Assembly: GCA_035546535.1 (NCBI GenBank)
Contig: DASZWQ010000017.1
Coordinates: forward strand, 36,826 to 100,825
Source of the DNA: Pirellulales bacterium
GTDB taxonomy: Bacteria > Planctomycetota > Planctomycetia > Pirellulales > JACPPG01
Length of the DNA stretch: 64,000 bases
Direction of reading: 5' to 3'
The position numbers and the translations under genes were made by a program. Below the pieces are notes generated by a model. That model did not search any database, had not been told where the DNA came from, and worked only from the letters and a program-made list of their open reading frames with translations. Below are positions 8,523 to 17,017 of this stretch, one piece after another (position 1 is the stretch's first letter; each line of letters begins with the position of its first letter).

Positions 8523-9385
8523 AGATCTATCTGCTCTTTGCCATCATCGTCGTGAGCGCCGCACTGGCAAATGCCGCGGAATCGCTCATCGCCCCCGGCG
8601 GCGAAGTAAAGAAGCTCGCCGGGGATTTTGCCTTTACCGAAGGGCCGGCCGCCGATCGCGATGGGAACATTTATTTTTCGGACATACCCAATAACCGCAT
8701 TATGCGGTGGGGAAACGATGGTCAGCTTTCCACCTTCCGCGAAAACTCGGGCGGAGCGAACGGCTTGTGCTTCGACAAGCAAGGAAATCTGTTGGCATGC
8801 GAAGGCGGCGCGCGGCGGCTGACGTCGATCTCGCCCGCCGGCGAAGTGACCGTCCTGGCCGACAGCTACGAGGGCAAGAAGCTGAATAGCCCCAACGACC
8901 TGTGGATCGATCCGCAGGGAGGGGTGTATTTCAGCGACCCGCGCTACGGCAACATGGAAGGTCTGGAGTTGCCCGGCTTTTACGTCTTTTATTTAACGCC
9001 CGATCGCAAGAAGCTGACGGCCGTGATTACCGACATGGTGAAGCCGAACGGCGTCCTCGGGTCGGCCGATGGCAAGCAGTTGTTCGTCGCCGACGCCGGC
9101 GGCAGCAAGACGTACCTCTACATGATTCAGGCTGACGGTTCGCTAACTGATAAGAAGTTGTTCGCCGGGCAGGGGTCCGATGGCCTCGCGCGTGACGAGC
9201 AAGGAAACATCTACCTGACCGGCGGCGGGATCACGGTCTACGCGCCAGGGGGCGAGAAGCTGGAAACCATCGCCGTGCCCGAGGGCCCCGCGAACCTGAA
9301 GTTCGGCGGCCCGGATCGCAAGACGCTCTACATCACCGCACGGACTTCGTTCTACGCGGTGCCGATGCGCGTGCGCGGGCAGTAA
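8519..9385 (+). CDS. Secreted SMP-30/gluconolactonase-like six-bladed propeller
   Basis: The 288-residue protein begins with a clean signal peptide (LLFAIIVVSAALANA) followed by an SMP-30/gluconolactonase/LRE fold: FTEGPAADRDGNIYFSDI, ENSGGANGLCFDKQGNLLAC, SPNDLWIDPQGGVYFSDPRY and VKPNGVLGS carry the conserved metal-binding acidic and Asn residues. Relatives hydrolyse sugar lactones or similar esters. It is translationally coupled to the apbE-like gene through an ATGA overlap, though no biochemical link is obvious. Substrate is unknown. Confidence 0.85.
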   Translation: MKIYLLFAIIVVSAALANAAESLIAPGGEVKKLAGDFAFTEGPAADRDGNIYFSDIPNNRIMRWGNDGQLSTFRENSGGANGLCFDKQGNLLACEGGARRLTSISPAGEVTVLADSYEGKKLNSPNDLWIDPQGGVYFSDPRYGNMEGLELPGFYVFYLTPDRKKLTAVITDMVKPNGVLGSADGKQLFVADAGGSKTYLYMIQADGSLTDKKLFAGQGSDGLARDEQGNIYLTGGGITVYAPGGEKLETIAVPEGPANLKFGGPDRKTLYITARTSFYAVPMRVRGQ

Positions 9386-9410
9386 TCGCTTCTCAGAAGA
9401 GAAGAAGTTC

Positions 9411-9491
9411 GCCACCGAGGGGCGCACGGCTAAACGAGTCCCGGGTGCCACACACGCGATCCTTCTCGGCGACCTCTGTGTGCTCGGTGGC
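9411..9491. repeat. Inverted repeat with GCCACCGAG ends between convergent genes
   Basis: GCCACCGAG at 9411-9419 and its exact reverse complement at 9483-9491 enclose 63 bases that include CCTCTGTGTGCTCGGTGG. It fills the gap between two convergent genes. It could act as a bidirectional 3'-end structure or be a copy of a dispersed repeat. Confidence 0.5.
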
Positions 9492-9516
9492 TAATCCGTC
9501 GGCCAACGAGAACCGC

Positions 9517-11142
9517 TTACGATCGCGCGCCGGCCGCTTCGCCGCCGAATCGCTCGAGCGCCAGCTCTTTTAGTCCGCGCAGATCGAGCTTGCCGGTACC
9601 CAGGACCGGGATCGTTTCGACTTTGCAGAAGCTGTCCTGCGAAGGAATCCAGATATTCGGCAATCCCTTCGCCGCCAGGTCGCGACAGATTTCATCGATC
9701 GGGCGCGGCAAGTCCGTATACAGCACGACCAACCGCTCGCCGCGAGTCGGATCGGGCACACCCGTGACCGCGAAGGTCAACTCATCGGGGTCGGCCTCGG
9801 TGACGGCCTGGATCGTTTCTTCGACCTTGATGTGCGGCACCATTTCGCCGCCAATTTTCGAAAATCGGCTTTGCCGCCCTGTAATCTGGATGCAGCCATT
9901 CGAGGTCACTAGCCCGACGTCGCCCGAGTTGTACCAGCCGTCTTTGATGACCTTGGCCGTCAGGTCGGGGCGGTTCAAATAGCCCTTCATGACATTCGGG
10001 CCCTTGAACCAAAGTACTCCCTCTTCATTCGGCCCGAGGTCTTTGCCCGTCTCGGGATTGACGGCCTTTACTTGGACGCCGGGAATGGGGCGCCCCACGG
10101 TGCCCTCTTTGCACGTCAATTGTTCGGGGCTGGTGGCACGTGTCTTTGGGACGTGAAAGGCCACGATCGGCGACAACTCGGTCGTGCCGTACCCTTCGCC
10201 CGGGCGGACGCCGAACTTTTTTTCAAAGGCCTCGGAGAGTTCGATGGGCAGCTTCTCGGCTCCTGTCAGTACCATTTCGACGCCGGCGAAATCCTCAGGC
10301 GGGCAGCGACGCAAATAATTTCGCAAGAACGTCGGCGCCGACACCAGGATCGAAACCTTGTGCTTGCGGCACATCTCGCCCACCTGCCGCGCCTCGAGCG
10401 GGCTGGTGTGATAAGCCCCCTTGGGATCCAGCGACAGCGCGGTCCACAGCGTGGTCGTGAAGCCGGTGGAATGAAAGAAAGGCAGGATGCCCGCCACGCA
10501 ATCATCGGGGTTCAATTGCAACAAGTAATCGACGCATTCCACGTTCGAAGCGACATTACGCTGCGTGAGCATCACCCCCTTCGGTTCGCCGGTCGATCCC
10601 GAGGTAAAGATCACGGTCAGCAGGTCGTCGTCCTTGATCTTGTCCACGCCCAAGATCCGTTCCAGGATCGGCATCGGGCATACGAACGCCTGAAACGCCG
10701 CGATCAGTTTGTCGACGGTCGTGACCTTATCTTTGAAGTCTTCCAGATAGACGAGATCGGCATGGATATCGAGATTGAATCGCTCGAGTACCTTGCGGCT
10801 CGTCAGCACGTGCTTGATCTCGGCCTGGCGAATGCACGAGTTCATCACGTCGGACGAGACCGTGTAGTTCAAATTCACGGGAATTCGCCCGCACAGCGGT
10901 AACGCAATATTGGCCAACACCGCTCCCGCCGAAGGAGGAACCAGGATGCCGACGAATTTTTCATCGGCTCCGAGCACGTTGCGCAAGAGCAAGCGGCGAA
11001 AGATCAGCGTGCGCAAGAGCAGGCTGCCACCGGTCATCTCGACGCCCGTCGTATCGACAATCTTCGTGGCTTTCCGCCGGCGCCGGCACATGTGCAGGAA
11101 CTCGCGCGGCATGATCATCGGCTTGGGCATCGGTTTGGCCAC
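9517..11142 (-). CDS. AMP-binding acyl-CoA/acyl-ACP synthetase
   Basis: The 541-residue enzyme activates a fatty acid or similar carboxylate as acyl-AMP and transfers it to CoA or ACP. The AMP-binding signature TSGSTGEPKG lies at about residues 180-189; later come GEGYGTTELSPIV, WYNSGDVG, the hinge ITGRQSRFSKIGGEMV, and the C-terminal GKLDLRGLKEL with the catalytic lysine. It most resembles the synthetase domain of Aas (acyl-ACP synthetase). No acyltransferase domain is attached. A GTG at 11142 has GAGG about ten bases upstream and is chosen over the ATG at 11130. It stands alone; the downstream neighbour is convergent. Confidence 0.85.
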   Translation of the reverse strand: MAKPMPKPMIMPREFLHMCRRRRKATKIVDTTGVEMTGGSLLLRTLIFRRLLLRNVLGADEKFVGILVPPSAGAVLANIALPLCGRIPVNLNYTVSSDVMNSCIRQAEIKHVLTSRKVLERFNLDIHADLVYLEDFKDKVTTVDKLIAAFQAFVCPMPILERILGVDKIKDDDLLTVIFTSGSTGEPKGVMLTQRNVASNVECVDYLLQLNPDDCVAGILPFFHSTGFTTTLWTALSLDPKGAYHTSPLEARQVGEMCRKHKVSILVSAPTFLRNYLRRCPPEDFAGVEMVLTGAEKLPIELSEAFEKKFGVRPGEGYGTTELSPIVAFHVPKTRATSPEQLTCKEGTVGRPIPGVQVKAVNPETGKDLGPNEEGVLWFKGPNVMKGYLNRPDLTAKVIKDGWYNSGDVGLVTSNGCIQITGRQSRFSKIGGEMVPHIKVEETIQAVTEADPDELTFAVTGVPDPTRGERLVVLYTDLPRPIDEICRDLAAKGLPNIWIPSQDSFCKVETIPVLGTGKLDLRGLKELALERFGGEAAGARS

Positions 11143-11496
11143 GGTCGGACAATCCTCAGGGTTGTTGCCCCGCGCGAAGGCTCGCCCGCGCGATGCTGGT
11201 TCTTGAAAATCAGAAGATCCGGTCGACAATCAGGAACACAAACGACACGTCGCGGTCAACTCCGCGCCCCTCTGCCGCGCCACGTGCATGCCGTCCGGAG
11301 GCTTTGACGCGCCGCCGGCCGAAATCGTCACAATGCGTTACCCGTCCCTTGGCGACGCCCCTTGGCGGACGACCGCCCTCCCTGTCCAAAAAGATACCTG
11401 TTCGCGAGCATCCCAGGTAGGCGATCTGACGACCACCCCGCCCGACGGGCCTGCCACCAGGCCTATTATCGTCATCCTGTCCGCGATCGGTTGCCC
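11143..11496. other. Intergenic region, no gene recognised
   Basis: About 350 bases separate the synthetase start from the end of the CPBP gene, both on the minus strand. Short open frames on both strands here lack ribosome-binding sites and have atypical composition. I see no strong promoter or hairpin. Confidence 0.4.
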
Positions 11497-12195
11497 TCAG
11501 AAATACCCCAGCCAGACAAGTCCCCACGTCAGCAGGCCTGCGTCCGTCAGGGCGTGCGAGAGCCAGGCGGCATGAATACCTCCCGGCTGGCGGGCCAGCA
11601 GGCTCCAGGCCGCGGCCACGACCGTTAGCGCGACGAATACAAGGGCAAATGCGGCGAGCGTGACGCCTCGCATATTGGCGAAGATGAACAAATGCATCGC
11701 CGCGAACGCCGCGGCGCTGCCGAGTATTCCCACGGCATTGCCGAAGCGGCGCGACAATTCAGGGTCGAGCCACGCACGAAAGTGCAGCTCCTCCAAGGCG
11801 GAATTCAACGTGGTGAGAAAAACCACGACGGCCACCGCGCGCCAGGGAGTGATGCTGAACCGCGCATCCATGTCTTGGCGCAAATCGCCAGCTTCGATGC
11901 CGAGATACGCGGCCAAGGGAGGCAGCCCCGCCGCTGCGATCGCGACGGCAACCAGGGCAACGGCCACGGCGGCCGTCCATACGCCGGCGCCAGGGCGTGG
12001 TTCGTCGACGGGCCATAGACACGCCAGCCCACGTCGCCCATCCACGCCCCACCGCCAACCGACGGGTGCGACGAATTGCAGGACCTTGTAGGCGGATTGC
12101 GCGATGTAGTTTTGCCCTAGCCAAACAAGGGATGCGGCTTTAAGGGCAAATGGCCCGGCAGCCAGAACAATCAACAGCCACGTCATGATCGGCAT
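11497..12195 (-). CDS. CPBP (CAAX protease/bacteriocin-processing) family membrane metalloprotease
   Basis: The protein of about 232 residues is largely hydrophobic and carries the three family motifs: EELHFR (residues 135-140), MHLF (H168), and HAAWLSHALTD (H208, H214, D218). In this family the glutamates and histidines line an intramembrane glutamate-protease site. Bacterial members process peptides or take part in envelope maintenance, and the substrate here is unknown. The start is uncertain: ATG at 12195 has GAGAGG very close, ATG at 12186 is an alternative. It is divergent from the next small membrane protein gene. Confidence 0.8.
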   Translation of the reverse strand: MPIMTWLLIVLAAGPFALKAASLVWLGQNYIAQSAYKVLQFVAPVGWRWGVDGRRGLACLWPVDEPRPGAGVWTAAVAVALVAVAIAAAGLPPLAAYLGIEAGDLRQDMDARFSITPWRAVAVVVFLTTLNSALEELHFRAWLDPELSRRFGNAVGILGSAAAFAAMHLFIFANMRGVTLAAFALVFVALTVVAAAWSLLARQPGGIHAAWLSHALTDAGLLTWGLVWLGYF

Positions 12196-12415
12196 GCCCC
12201 TCTCAACTGGTACTTCGCCGTGGAATCCGAGATCTTGCCGCATCGGCGAGGGGTCACGCTAGCAGTGGCGCCGCCGGCCGTCAAATTGACCTAGGGTGTA
12301 CCAAAGGCTAACGCAGGAACGAGCTGCTTGGCCAGAGTCGCCTTGCCGGCATTTGACAGTTCCGGCTAGATTTCGCCGGCGTTTTGGGACCGGCTTCACC
12401 TGTGATGGAGTTCGC

Positions 12416-12727
12416 ATGTTTCGCCAGTTGAGTACGTTCCTGCTCGGGATCATCGTCGGCGGAGCGCTGGTTTTCTTCGGACAGCGCTATCATGTGCTGC
12501 GCACCGACCGGGGACTGGAAACCGTGCCGAAGCTCTCCTCGGGATTCAACGATACTTATGTCGACGTGCGGAGCTTCCAGGCGGCCGATTGGGAACGCCA
12601 CAAGGAGCTGGCCGCGGCGATCGTTCATGCCAAGCGTGAAGATTTGCTCGGCGCCTCGGCCAGCGATCAGACACGACAAGGTATCGGTCGTTTCGTCGAT
12701 CAGTTGCGGAACCTGCGCAGCAGCTAA
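12416..12727 (+). CDS. Small membrane-anchored protein of unknown function
   Basis: The 103-residue product has a single N-terminal membrane segment (LSTFLLGIIVGGALVFFG, about residues 5-22) followed by a short soluble domain with DVRSFQAADWERHKELAAAI and a helical C-terminus. I do not recognise a named family. The start is taken just before the membrane segment, after a short leader; the frame extends further upstream but that part is not protein-like. A weak promoter-like TTGCCG and TAGATT pair lies about 50 bases upstream. It is probably an inner-membrane protein with its domain outside. Confidence 0.6.
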   Translation: MFRQLSTFLLGIIVGGALVFFGQRYHVLRTDRGLETVPKLSSGFNDTYVDVRSFQAADWERHKELAAAIVHAKREDLLGASASDQTRQGIGRFVDQLRNLRSS

Positions 12728-13080
12728 TCCGGCCGCAAGTGAAGGATCGTGGTGCTCCGTGCGCGCCGACCGCTCGGTCTGTGCGGGACCTGCCGACCGA
12801 TCCGGCCAAAACGATCGTGGCGCGGGCCGCGGGCTCTCCCGGATGGCGTAACATTCGTTCTTCGCTGCGGGGTCCTGCGCCGTCCGATTCCTGCGCGGCA
12901 CACGATCCTTGCGACTGGCATGCTCGTTGCGCGTGGCGCGCGTGACAGGAGCGGTACAAGCCAGACGCCACGCGACGTCGCTGAAGTCTTGCTCCAGGCC
13001 GGCTCGATAGATTCCCGTGGGACGCGCGCTTATCGTTCCCGTCGCACGCACGTGCCTGTCCAGGGAGAGGAATTCGTTCG
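12728..13080. other. Intergenic region, no gene recognised
   Basis: The roughly 350 bases between two small membrane-protein genes hold overlapping open frames on both strands with no ribosome-binding sites. I see no clear promoter or terminator, although the next gene must be transcribed from somewhere here. Confidence 0.4.
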
Positions 13081-13368
13081 ATGGAATTCAATCGTAACCA
13101 TTATTTTCTGGCCGGGCTGGTCGTCCTGATGCTCGGCATTCAGATGCGGATGGTCGATTCCTTCGTTCTCTCGAGTGAAAGTACTCGTTTCTTGGCAACG
13201 AAGTTCCCCAATGCCAAGGGAGCCACGATCGCGCAGATGGCTCCCGCTGGCAGTTCCTCGGGCCCTCGCAAGACACTTCGGCCGCCGGAATGGTTGGGCT
13301 GGGCTCTGATCTCGGCCGGCTCGGTCCTTGTCCTGCACAGCCTCGCCATGCCCCGGCCCGCTGGATAG
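13081..13368 (+). CDS. Small two-pass membrane protein of unknown function
   Basis: The 95-residue product has a hydrophobic segment at about residues 8-24 (FLAGLVVLMLGIQMRMVD) and a second at about 72-88 (LGWALISAGSVLVLHSL), with a polar loop between that contains LSSESTRFLATKF. GGGAGAGG precedes the ATG by ten bases. I do not recognise a family name. Its closeness to the preceding small membrane protein gene suggests, but does not show, joint function. Confidence 0.65.
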   Translation: MEFNRNHYFLAGLVVLMLGIQMRMVDSFVLSSESTRFLATKFPNAKGATIAQMAPAGSSSGPRKTLRPPEWLGWALISAGSVLVLHSLAMPRPAG

Positions 13369-13678
13369 GCGACGCGCTCGCCAGAGCCTGCGGCATCGCG
13401 GTTCATGACTGGCTCGCGTGCTCGTCGCGGCAGGGGTGAAGGCATTCTGCTTGACACCCCCCGACCGCGGCATAACATTGGTTACTGGAAATGCTTGCGT
13501 CAAAAGGTTGAGCTTTTCGTCGCTGCTTCGTGCTGTTCTAATAGCGGCCGTTAAGGGCTGCCGATTGGCAAGCTATGCTGGCGGGCGGATGCACGAAATC
13601 CGCCGAATCATCATTCACAGTAATTCGAGCCAGACAGCGGGGCTGCCGTGCAGCTCTGCTGTCGTGCAGGAGAAGTCA
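13369..13678. other. Long 5' leader region ahead of the STAS gene
   Basis: About 310 bases without a gene. It contains the promoter-like pair listed separately, so the STAS transcript would carry an untranslated leader of nearly 200 bases. I see no recognisable riboswitch in it. Confidence 0.45.
13451..13478 (+). promoter_or_regulatory. Sigma-70-type promoter candidate for the STAS/ATPase genes
   Basis: A perfect TTGACA at 13451-13456 is followed after 16 bases by TAACAT at 13473-13478. This is the best housekeeping-type promoter match in the window. It points at the STAS gene, whose ATG lies 200 bases downstream. Confidence 0.55.
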
Positions 13679-14035
13679 ATGGCTGCTCAGCGCCATTTAG
13701 AGGTCACGGATGTCGGCGACGTAACGGTCGTGCGGCTCACCGACCGTAAAGTCGTCGACGAGACGAACATCCAGGAGTTGGGGCGAGAGTTATTTGCCTT
13801 GGTCGAGGAAGAGCACCGCAAAAACATCGTGTTGAACTTTGCCGCCGTGGGATTCCTTTCCAGCTCGGCGCTCGGCAAGTTGATCACGTTGGAAAAGAAG
13901 GTCAAAGCCTCGGGCGGCAAACTGCGACTGAGCAATATTCGTCCGGAAATCTACGAAGTGTTTGCTATTACCAAGCTGAACAAGCTGTTCGAGATCAAGG
14001 ACGACGAAGCCGAAGCGCTGGCTGCCTTCGGGTAG
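13679..14035 (+). CDS. STAS-domain anti-sigma-factor antagonist
   Basis: The 118-residue protein is a single STAS domain of the SpoIIAA/RsbV kind, with the phosphorylatable serine region GFLSSSALGKL at residues 58-68. Such proteins bind and neutralise an anti-sigma kinase when unphosphorylated. The start at 13679 has AGGAG nine bases upstream; the frame is open further 5' but not protein-like. The ATPase gene 104 bases downstream is the natural partner. No PP2C phosphatase or sigma factor is encoded next to the pair. Confidence 0.88.
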   Translation: MAAQRHLEVTDVGDVTVVRLTDRKVVDETNIQELGRELFALVEEEHRKNIVLNFAAVGFLSSSALGKLITLEKKVKASGGKLRLSNIRPEIYEVFAITKLNKLFEIKDDEAEALAAFG

Positions 14036-14139
14036 TCGGCACTTGCGGAAAAACGCATAGGTTGGATTTGCCCCGCGGCGGGTGCCTGCGAGTTGCTGGC
14101 ACGTGTCGCCCAACGCACGCATCCTGGGCTACCCACGTT

Positions 14140-14577
14140 ATGACGGCAAACGGCTGGCATTGGAGGACCGAGCAGGTCATTCCAAGCGATAACGGAGCCG
14201 GAAAAAAGGTTCTCGACGAGATCCTTGGGCAACTGGCCACCCACGACTGGGGACAGCGCGACATCTTTAGCGTGCACCTGGCATTGGAAGAAGCCCTGGT
14301 CAACGCCATCAAGCACGGCAATGGCTGCGATATATCGAAGTCGGTACACGTGGTCTGCGAATTGACCAAGGATCGCCTGTTGGTGCAGATCGAGGACGAG
14401 GGACCGGGATTCGATCCCGACAATGTTCCCGATTGCACGGATGCGGATCGCTTGGAAATGCCCTGCGGCCGCGGCGTGCTCTTAATGCGCAGCTTCATGT
14501 CGAGCGTCGAGTTCCGCGATAAGGGGAACTGCGTCGTCATGACCAAGTGCCGCCAGGAAGGCGAAGACGCCGCCTGA
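14140..14577 (+). CDS. RsbW/SpoIIAB-like anti-sigma serine kinase (HATPase_c)
   Basis: The 145-residue protein is a stand-alone GHKL ATPase: N-box EEALVNAIKHGN (residues 50-61), G1 box DEGPGFDP (86-93) and G2 box GRGVLLMRSF (110-119). It should phosphorylate the STAS antagonist encoded just upstream and bind a sigma factor or another partner. The ATG at 14140 lacks a clear ribosome-binding site; a TTG at 14062 is in frame but would add a non-conserved leader. The pair forms a partner-switching module whose output is not visible in the window. Confidence 0.85.
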   Translation: MTANGWHWRTEQVIPSDNGAGKKVLDEILGQLATHDWGQRDIFSVHLALEEALVNAIKHGNGCDISKSVHVVCELTKDRLLVQIEDEGPGFDPDNVPDCTDADRLEMPCGRGVLLMRSFMSSVEFRDKGNCVVMTKCRQEGEDAA

Positions 14578-14659
14578 GAGGCCCTTGGGTTCGCCTGTTT
14601 TCTCTGCGCGCCACATCTGCGCACACTCCTCTGTCACTTGCCGGCACTCTGCCAGCCCG

Positions 14660-14687
14660 TTGCATTCGCGTTTGGGTTTGTTATCGT
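14660..14687 (+). promoter_or_regulatory. Weak promoter candidate for fae
   Basis: TTGCAT at 14660 and TATCGT at 14682 are separated by 16 bases and lie about 70 bases ahead of the fae ATG. The match is modest. Confidence 0.3.
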
Positions 14688-14753
14688 GACGCGTTTGTCG
14701 AGCCACACGTGTTGTTGGCGGTGCGAGTTACGGCATTCCACGGAGAACCAGCC

Positions 14754-15251
14754 ATGTCGATGTACGTTGGAGAAGCCCTGGTAGGCGAGGGAAATGAAAT
14801 CGCCCATATCGATCTGTTGATCGGCTCGAAGGATGGGCCTGTCGGCACCGCGTTCGCCAACGCGCTGGCCACGCAAAGCGAAGGGCACACGAACCTGCTG
14901 GCCGTGCTCACGCCCAATATCGCCGTCAAGCCGTCGACCGTGCTGATCACCAAGGTCACGATCAAGGGCATGAAGCAGGCCGTGCAAATGTTCGGTCCCG
15001 CGCAGGCCGCCGTGGCCAAGGCCGTGGCCGACCAGGTGGCCGCCAACGTCATCCCCAAGAACCAGGCCGAACAGCTCGTGATCGTGTGCGGCGTGTTCAT
15101 TCACCCGCAAGCCGAAGACGACAAGAAAATCTACGAGTTCAACTACGAAGCCACGAAGCAAGCGATCGCCGCGGCCCTGGCCAGCAAGCCCTCGGTCGAC
15201 GAAGTGGTCGCCAACAAGGACTCGGCCAAGCATCCGTTCCGCGGCTTCTAA
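14754..15251 (+). CDS. fae: Formaldehyde-activating enzyme Fae
   Basis: The 165-residue protein matches Fae along its whole length: YVGEALVGEGNEIAHIDLLI with the catalytic histidine (H18), TPNIAVKPSTVLITKVTI, and FGPAQAAVAKAVADQV. Fae condenses formaldehyde with tetrahydromethanopterin to methylene-H4MPT in the cytoplasm. GGAG precedes the ATG by nine bases. It is followed 144 bases later by mtdB, which oxidises the product, so the two form consecutive steps of the H4MPT formaldehyde oxidation route known from methylotrophs and planctomycetes. The intergenic gap has a GA-rich hairpin. Confidence 0.95.
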   Translation: MSMYVGEALVGEGNEIAHIDLLIGSKDGPVGTAFANALATQSEGHTNLLAVLTPNIAVKPSTVLITKVTIKGMKQAVQMFGPAQAAVAKAVADQVAANVIPKNQAEQLVIVCGVFIHPQAEDDKKIYEFNYEATKQAIAAALASKPSVDEVVANKDSAKHPFRGF

Positions 15252-15311
15252 CTTCGGTCGAACCCGCAGCGGACTGGCTGGCCGCTGCGCCTGTCGCGAC
15301 TGGACTACCGC

Positions 15312-15342
15312 GCCCCCTCTCGCGGCAATGGGAGAGGGGCGC
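15312..15342. repeat. GA-rich hairpin between fae and mtdB
   Basis: CCCCTCTC at 15314-15321 pairs with GAGAGGGG at 15332-15339, with flanking GC bases extending the stem through a bulge. There is no T-tract. It belongs to the same GA-rich stem class as elements near 29.3 and 33.4 kb and may limit read-through or protect the fae mRNA end. Confidence 0.5.
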
Positions 15343-15395
15343 GCTGGAGCGCCGTTGTATGATCGTCGCGCCGTGCTCGACAGTAGCAGGCTCCC

Positions 15396-16259
15396 ATGAG
15401 CAAGCCTAATATCCTCGTCCAGCTCGATACCGACGAGCAACCGAGCGTGTTTGACTCGGTGGTGGCGATCGATGCCGGCGCCGAACATTTGCTGCGTCAC
15501 CATGCGATCACGCCCGAGAATGTGCGCCAGCGCGTGCATGGCGCAATCTTCACGCGCGGGCCCGACGACCTGAAGCACACGGCGCTCTTTGTGGGTGGTT
15601 CCGACGTGGCTCGCGGCGAACAGGTGCTGGCCGCGATCGTCGCCTCGTTCATCGGCCCGTTGCGGACGTCGGTGATGATGGATTCGGGCGGGGCGAACAC
15701 CACGGCCGCTGCGGCCGTGCTGGCGGCGGCAAAACATGTTGATCTGGCTTCGACCGACGCTCTGGTGCTGGCCGCTACCGGGCCTGTCGGGCAGCGTGTG
15801 GCATGGTTGCTCGCGCAAGAAGGGGCCGCGGTACGCGTCGCCTCGAGGCGGCAAGAACGTGCCGCGGAGGTGGCAGCCCGCGTGCGCGACAAAACGGATT
15901 CGTCGCGACTGACCGCCTGGGGCATCAGTTCACCGGCTGAATTGGATATAGCGCTCGAAGGCGTGAATCTGGTGGTGGCCGCCGGCGCCGCTGGCGTCGA
16001 GCTGCTGCCGCAAGCGGCGATCGACCGCGCCAGGCAATTGCGCGTGGCCATCGATCTCAATGCCGTGCCGCCGCTAGGTATCGCCGGCGTCAAGGTGACC
16101 GATAAGGCGGTCGATCGCAAAAACGTCATCTATTACGGCGCGATCGGCGTGGGCGGCACGAAGATGAAAATTCATAAAGCGGCGGTCAAGGCCCTGTTCG
16201 CGTCGAATGACCGCGTGCTGGATGCGCCAGAAATCTTCCAGATTGGCCGCGAGCTGTAA
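15396..16259 (+). CDS. mtdB: NAD(P)-dependent methylene-tetrahydromethanopterin dehydrogenase
   Basis: The 287-residue protein has the MtdA/MtdB layout: an N-terminal domain with LVQLDTDEQPSVFDSVVAID, the SGGANTTAAAAV segment (98-109), and a nucleotide-binding domain with AATGPVGQRVAWLLA (126-140). It oxidises methylene-H4MPT to methenyl-H4MPT, passing electrons to NAD or NADP. Following fae directly, it is more likely the H4MPT-specific MtdB than the bifunctional MtdA. Later enzymes of the route (cyclohydrolase, formyltransferase complex) are not in the window. Confidence 0.92.
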   Translation: MSKPNILVQLDTDEQPSVFDSVVAIDAGAEHLLRHHAITPENVRQRVHGAIFTRGPDDLKHTALFVGGSDVARGEQVLAAIVASFIGPLRTSVMMDSGGANTTAAAAVLAAAKHVDLASTDALVLAATGPVGQRVAWLLAQEGAAVRVASRRQERAAEVAARVRDKTDSSRLTAWGISSPAELDIALEGVNLVVAAGAAGVELLPQAAIDRARQLRVAIDLNAVPPLGIAGVKVTDKAVDRKNVIYYGAIGVGGTKMKIHKAAVKALFASNDRVLDAPEIFQIGREL

Positions 16260-16320
16260 ATGCTGCTCTGCACGCAGCTTTTCCAGCCGACGCGCAGAAT
16301 CGCCTGTCGACCTCGTTTTC

Positions 16321-16845
16321 TCAGCGTTTCGACAAGTACAATAACACGCCCAGCGCCGCGACCAGGATCACGATTGATCCGACGAGCATCACGGCATTGG
16401 ATATCGCGCGGCGCCGCACGCGTTCGTCATGCAGGACGCGTTCGGCCCGCCGCCCCGAACGATCGTCGGGGGTGATTGCGTCGGCCTGCGAAAAGAGATC
16501 GACCACCTCGTTCGCGCCTGAAGGTGATCGCGACTGCGTCGACGTCGTCGGCATTGCCGCCGGCTGTGGCAAGTCGGCGTCGATGGCCGAGCTTTTCCCA
16601 GCGGCTTCGGTTTCCGGGGTAGTCTGCCAGAGCTTGGTTCTCGTCCCTTTGCGTTTGCCCGTCGGAACCGACCGCCTCAATTCCTCGACCGAAACCTCTT
16701 CGACGCCGGTCGCCGTGTCGTCCGGCGCTTGCGGCACCAGCAGCACATTGTCGCAGGCGGGGCAGATCGTTTGCTGACCCGCCTGGCTGGCGTCGACTTC
16801 CGAGACCGCACCACAAAAGGGGCAGCCAAATTGCAACACCGCCAC
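16321..16845 (-). CDS. Zinc-ribbon protein with C-terminal membrane anchor
   Basis: The 174-residue protein starts with a four-cysteine zinc ribbon, FGCPFCG (C8, C11) and ICPACDN (C28, C31), continues with a long polar, low-complexity linker, and ends in a single membrane helix (AVMLVGSIVILVAALGVLLYL) followed by SKR. It is therefore tail-anchored with the ribbon in the cytoplasm. Such ribbon-linker-helix proteins are common in planctomycetes and have no assigned role. A GTG at 16845 has GGAG eight bases upstream. It is divergent from the sulfite-oxidase-fold gene. Confidence 0.65.
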   Translation of the reverse strand: MAVLQFGCPFCGAVSEVDASQAGQQTICPACDNVLLVPQAPDDTATGVEEVSVEELRRSVPTGKRKGTRTKLWQTTPETEAAGKSSAIDADLPQPAAMPTTSTQSRSPSGANEVVDLFSQADAITPDDRSGRRAERVLHDERVRRRAISNAVMLVGSIVILVAALGVLLYLSKR

Positions 16846-16951
16846 GGTTCACTCTCCGGCGCATACGCTAAGGTGTGCATGACTCCAGTATCTACGGCAA
16901 GAACGCGTTCCTATCATAAACCACTCGAGCGGCATTGCGCCAAGAGTGCAA

Positions 16952-16981
16952 GAGACAAGCGGACGCTCGGCGAGTTAGAAT
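16952..16981 (+). promoter_or_regulatory. Promoter candidate for the sulfite-oxidase-fold/pentapeptide gene
   Basis: TAGAAT at 16976-16981 has GAGACA 18 bases upstream and lies 37 bases ahead of the ATG. The same TAGAAT box is found at two other candidate promoters in the window. Confidence 0.4.
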
Positions 16982-17017
16982 TTCTGTGCGGCGTCTCGCA
17001 CTCTTTGTACACGGACC

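Noticed and set aside
14634..15854. Minus-strand open frame of 406 codons across fae and mtdB
   Set aside because: The plus strand encodes two full, conserved enzymes here.
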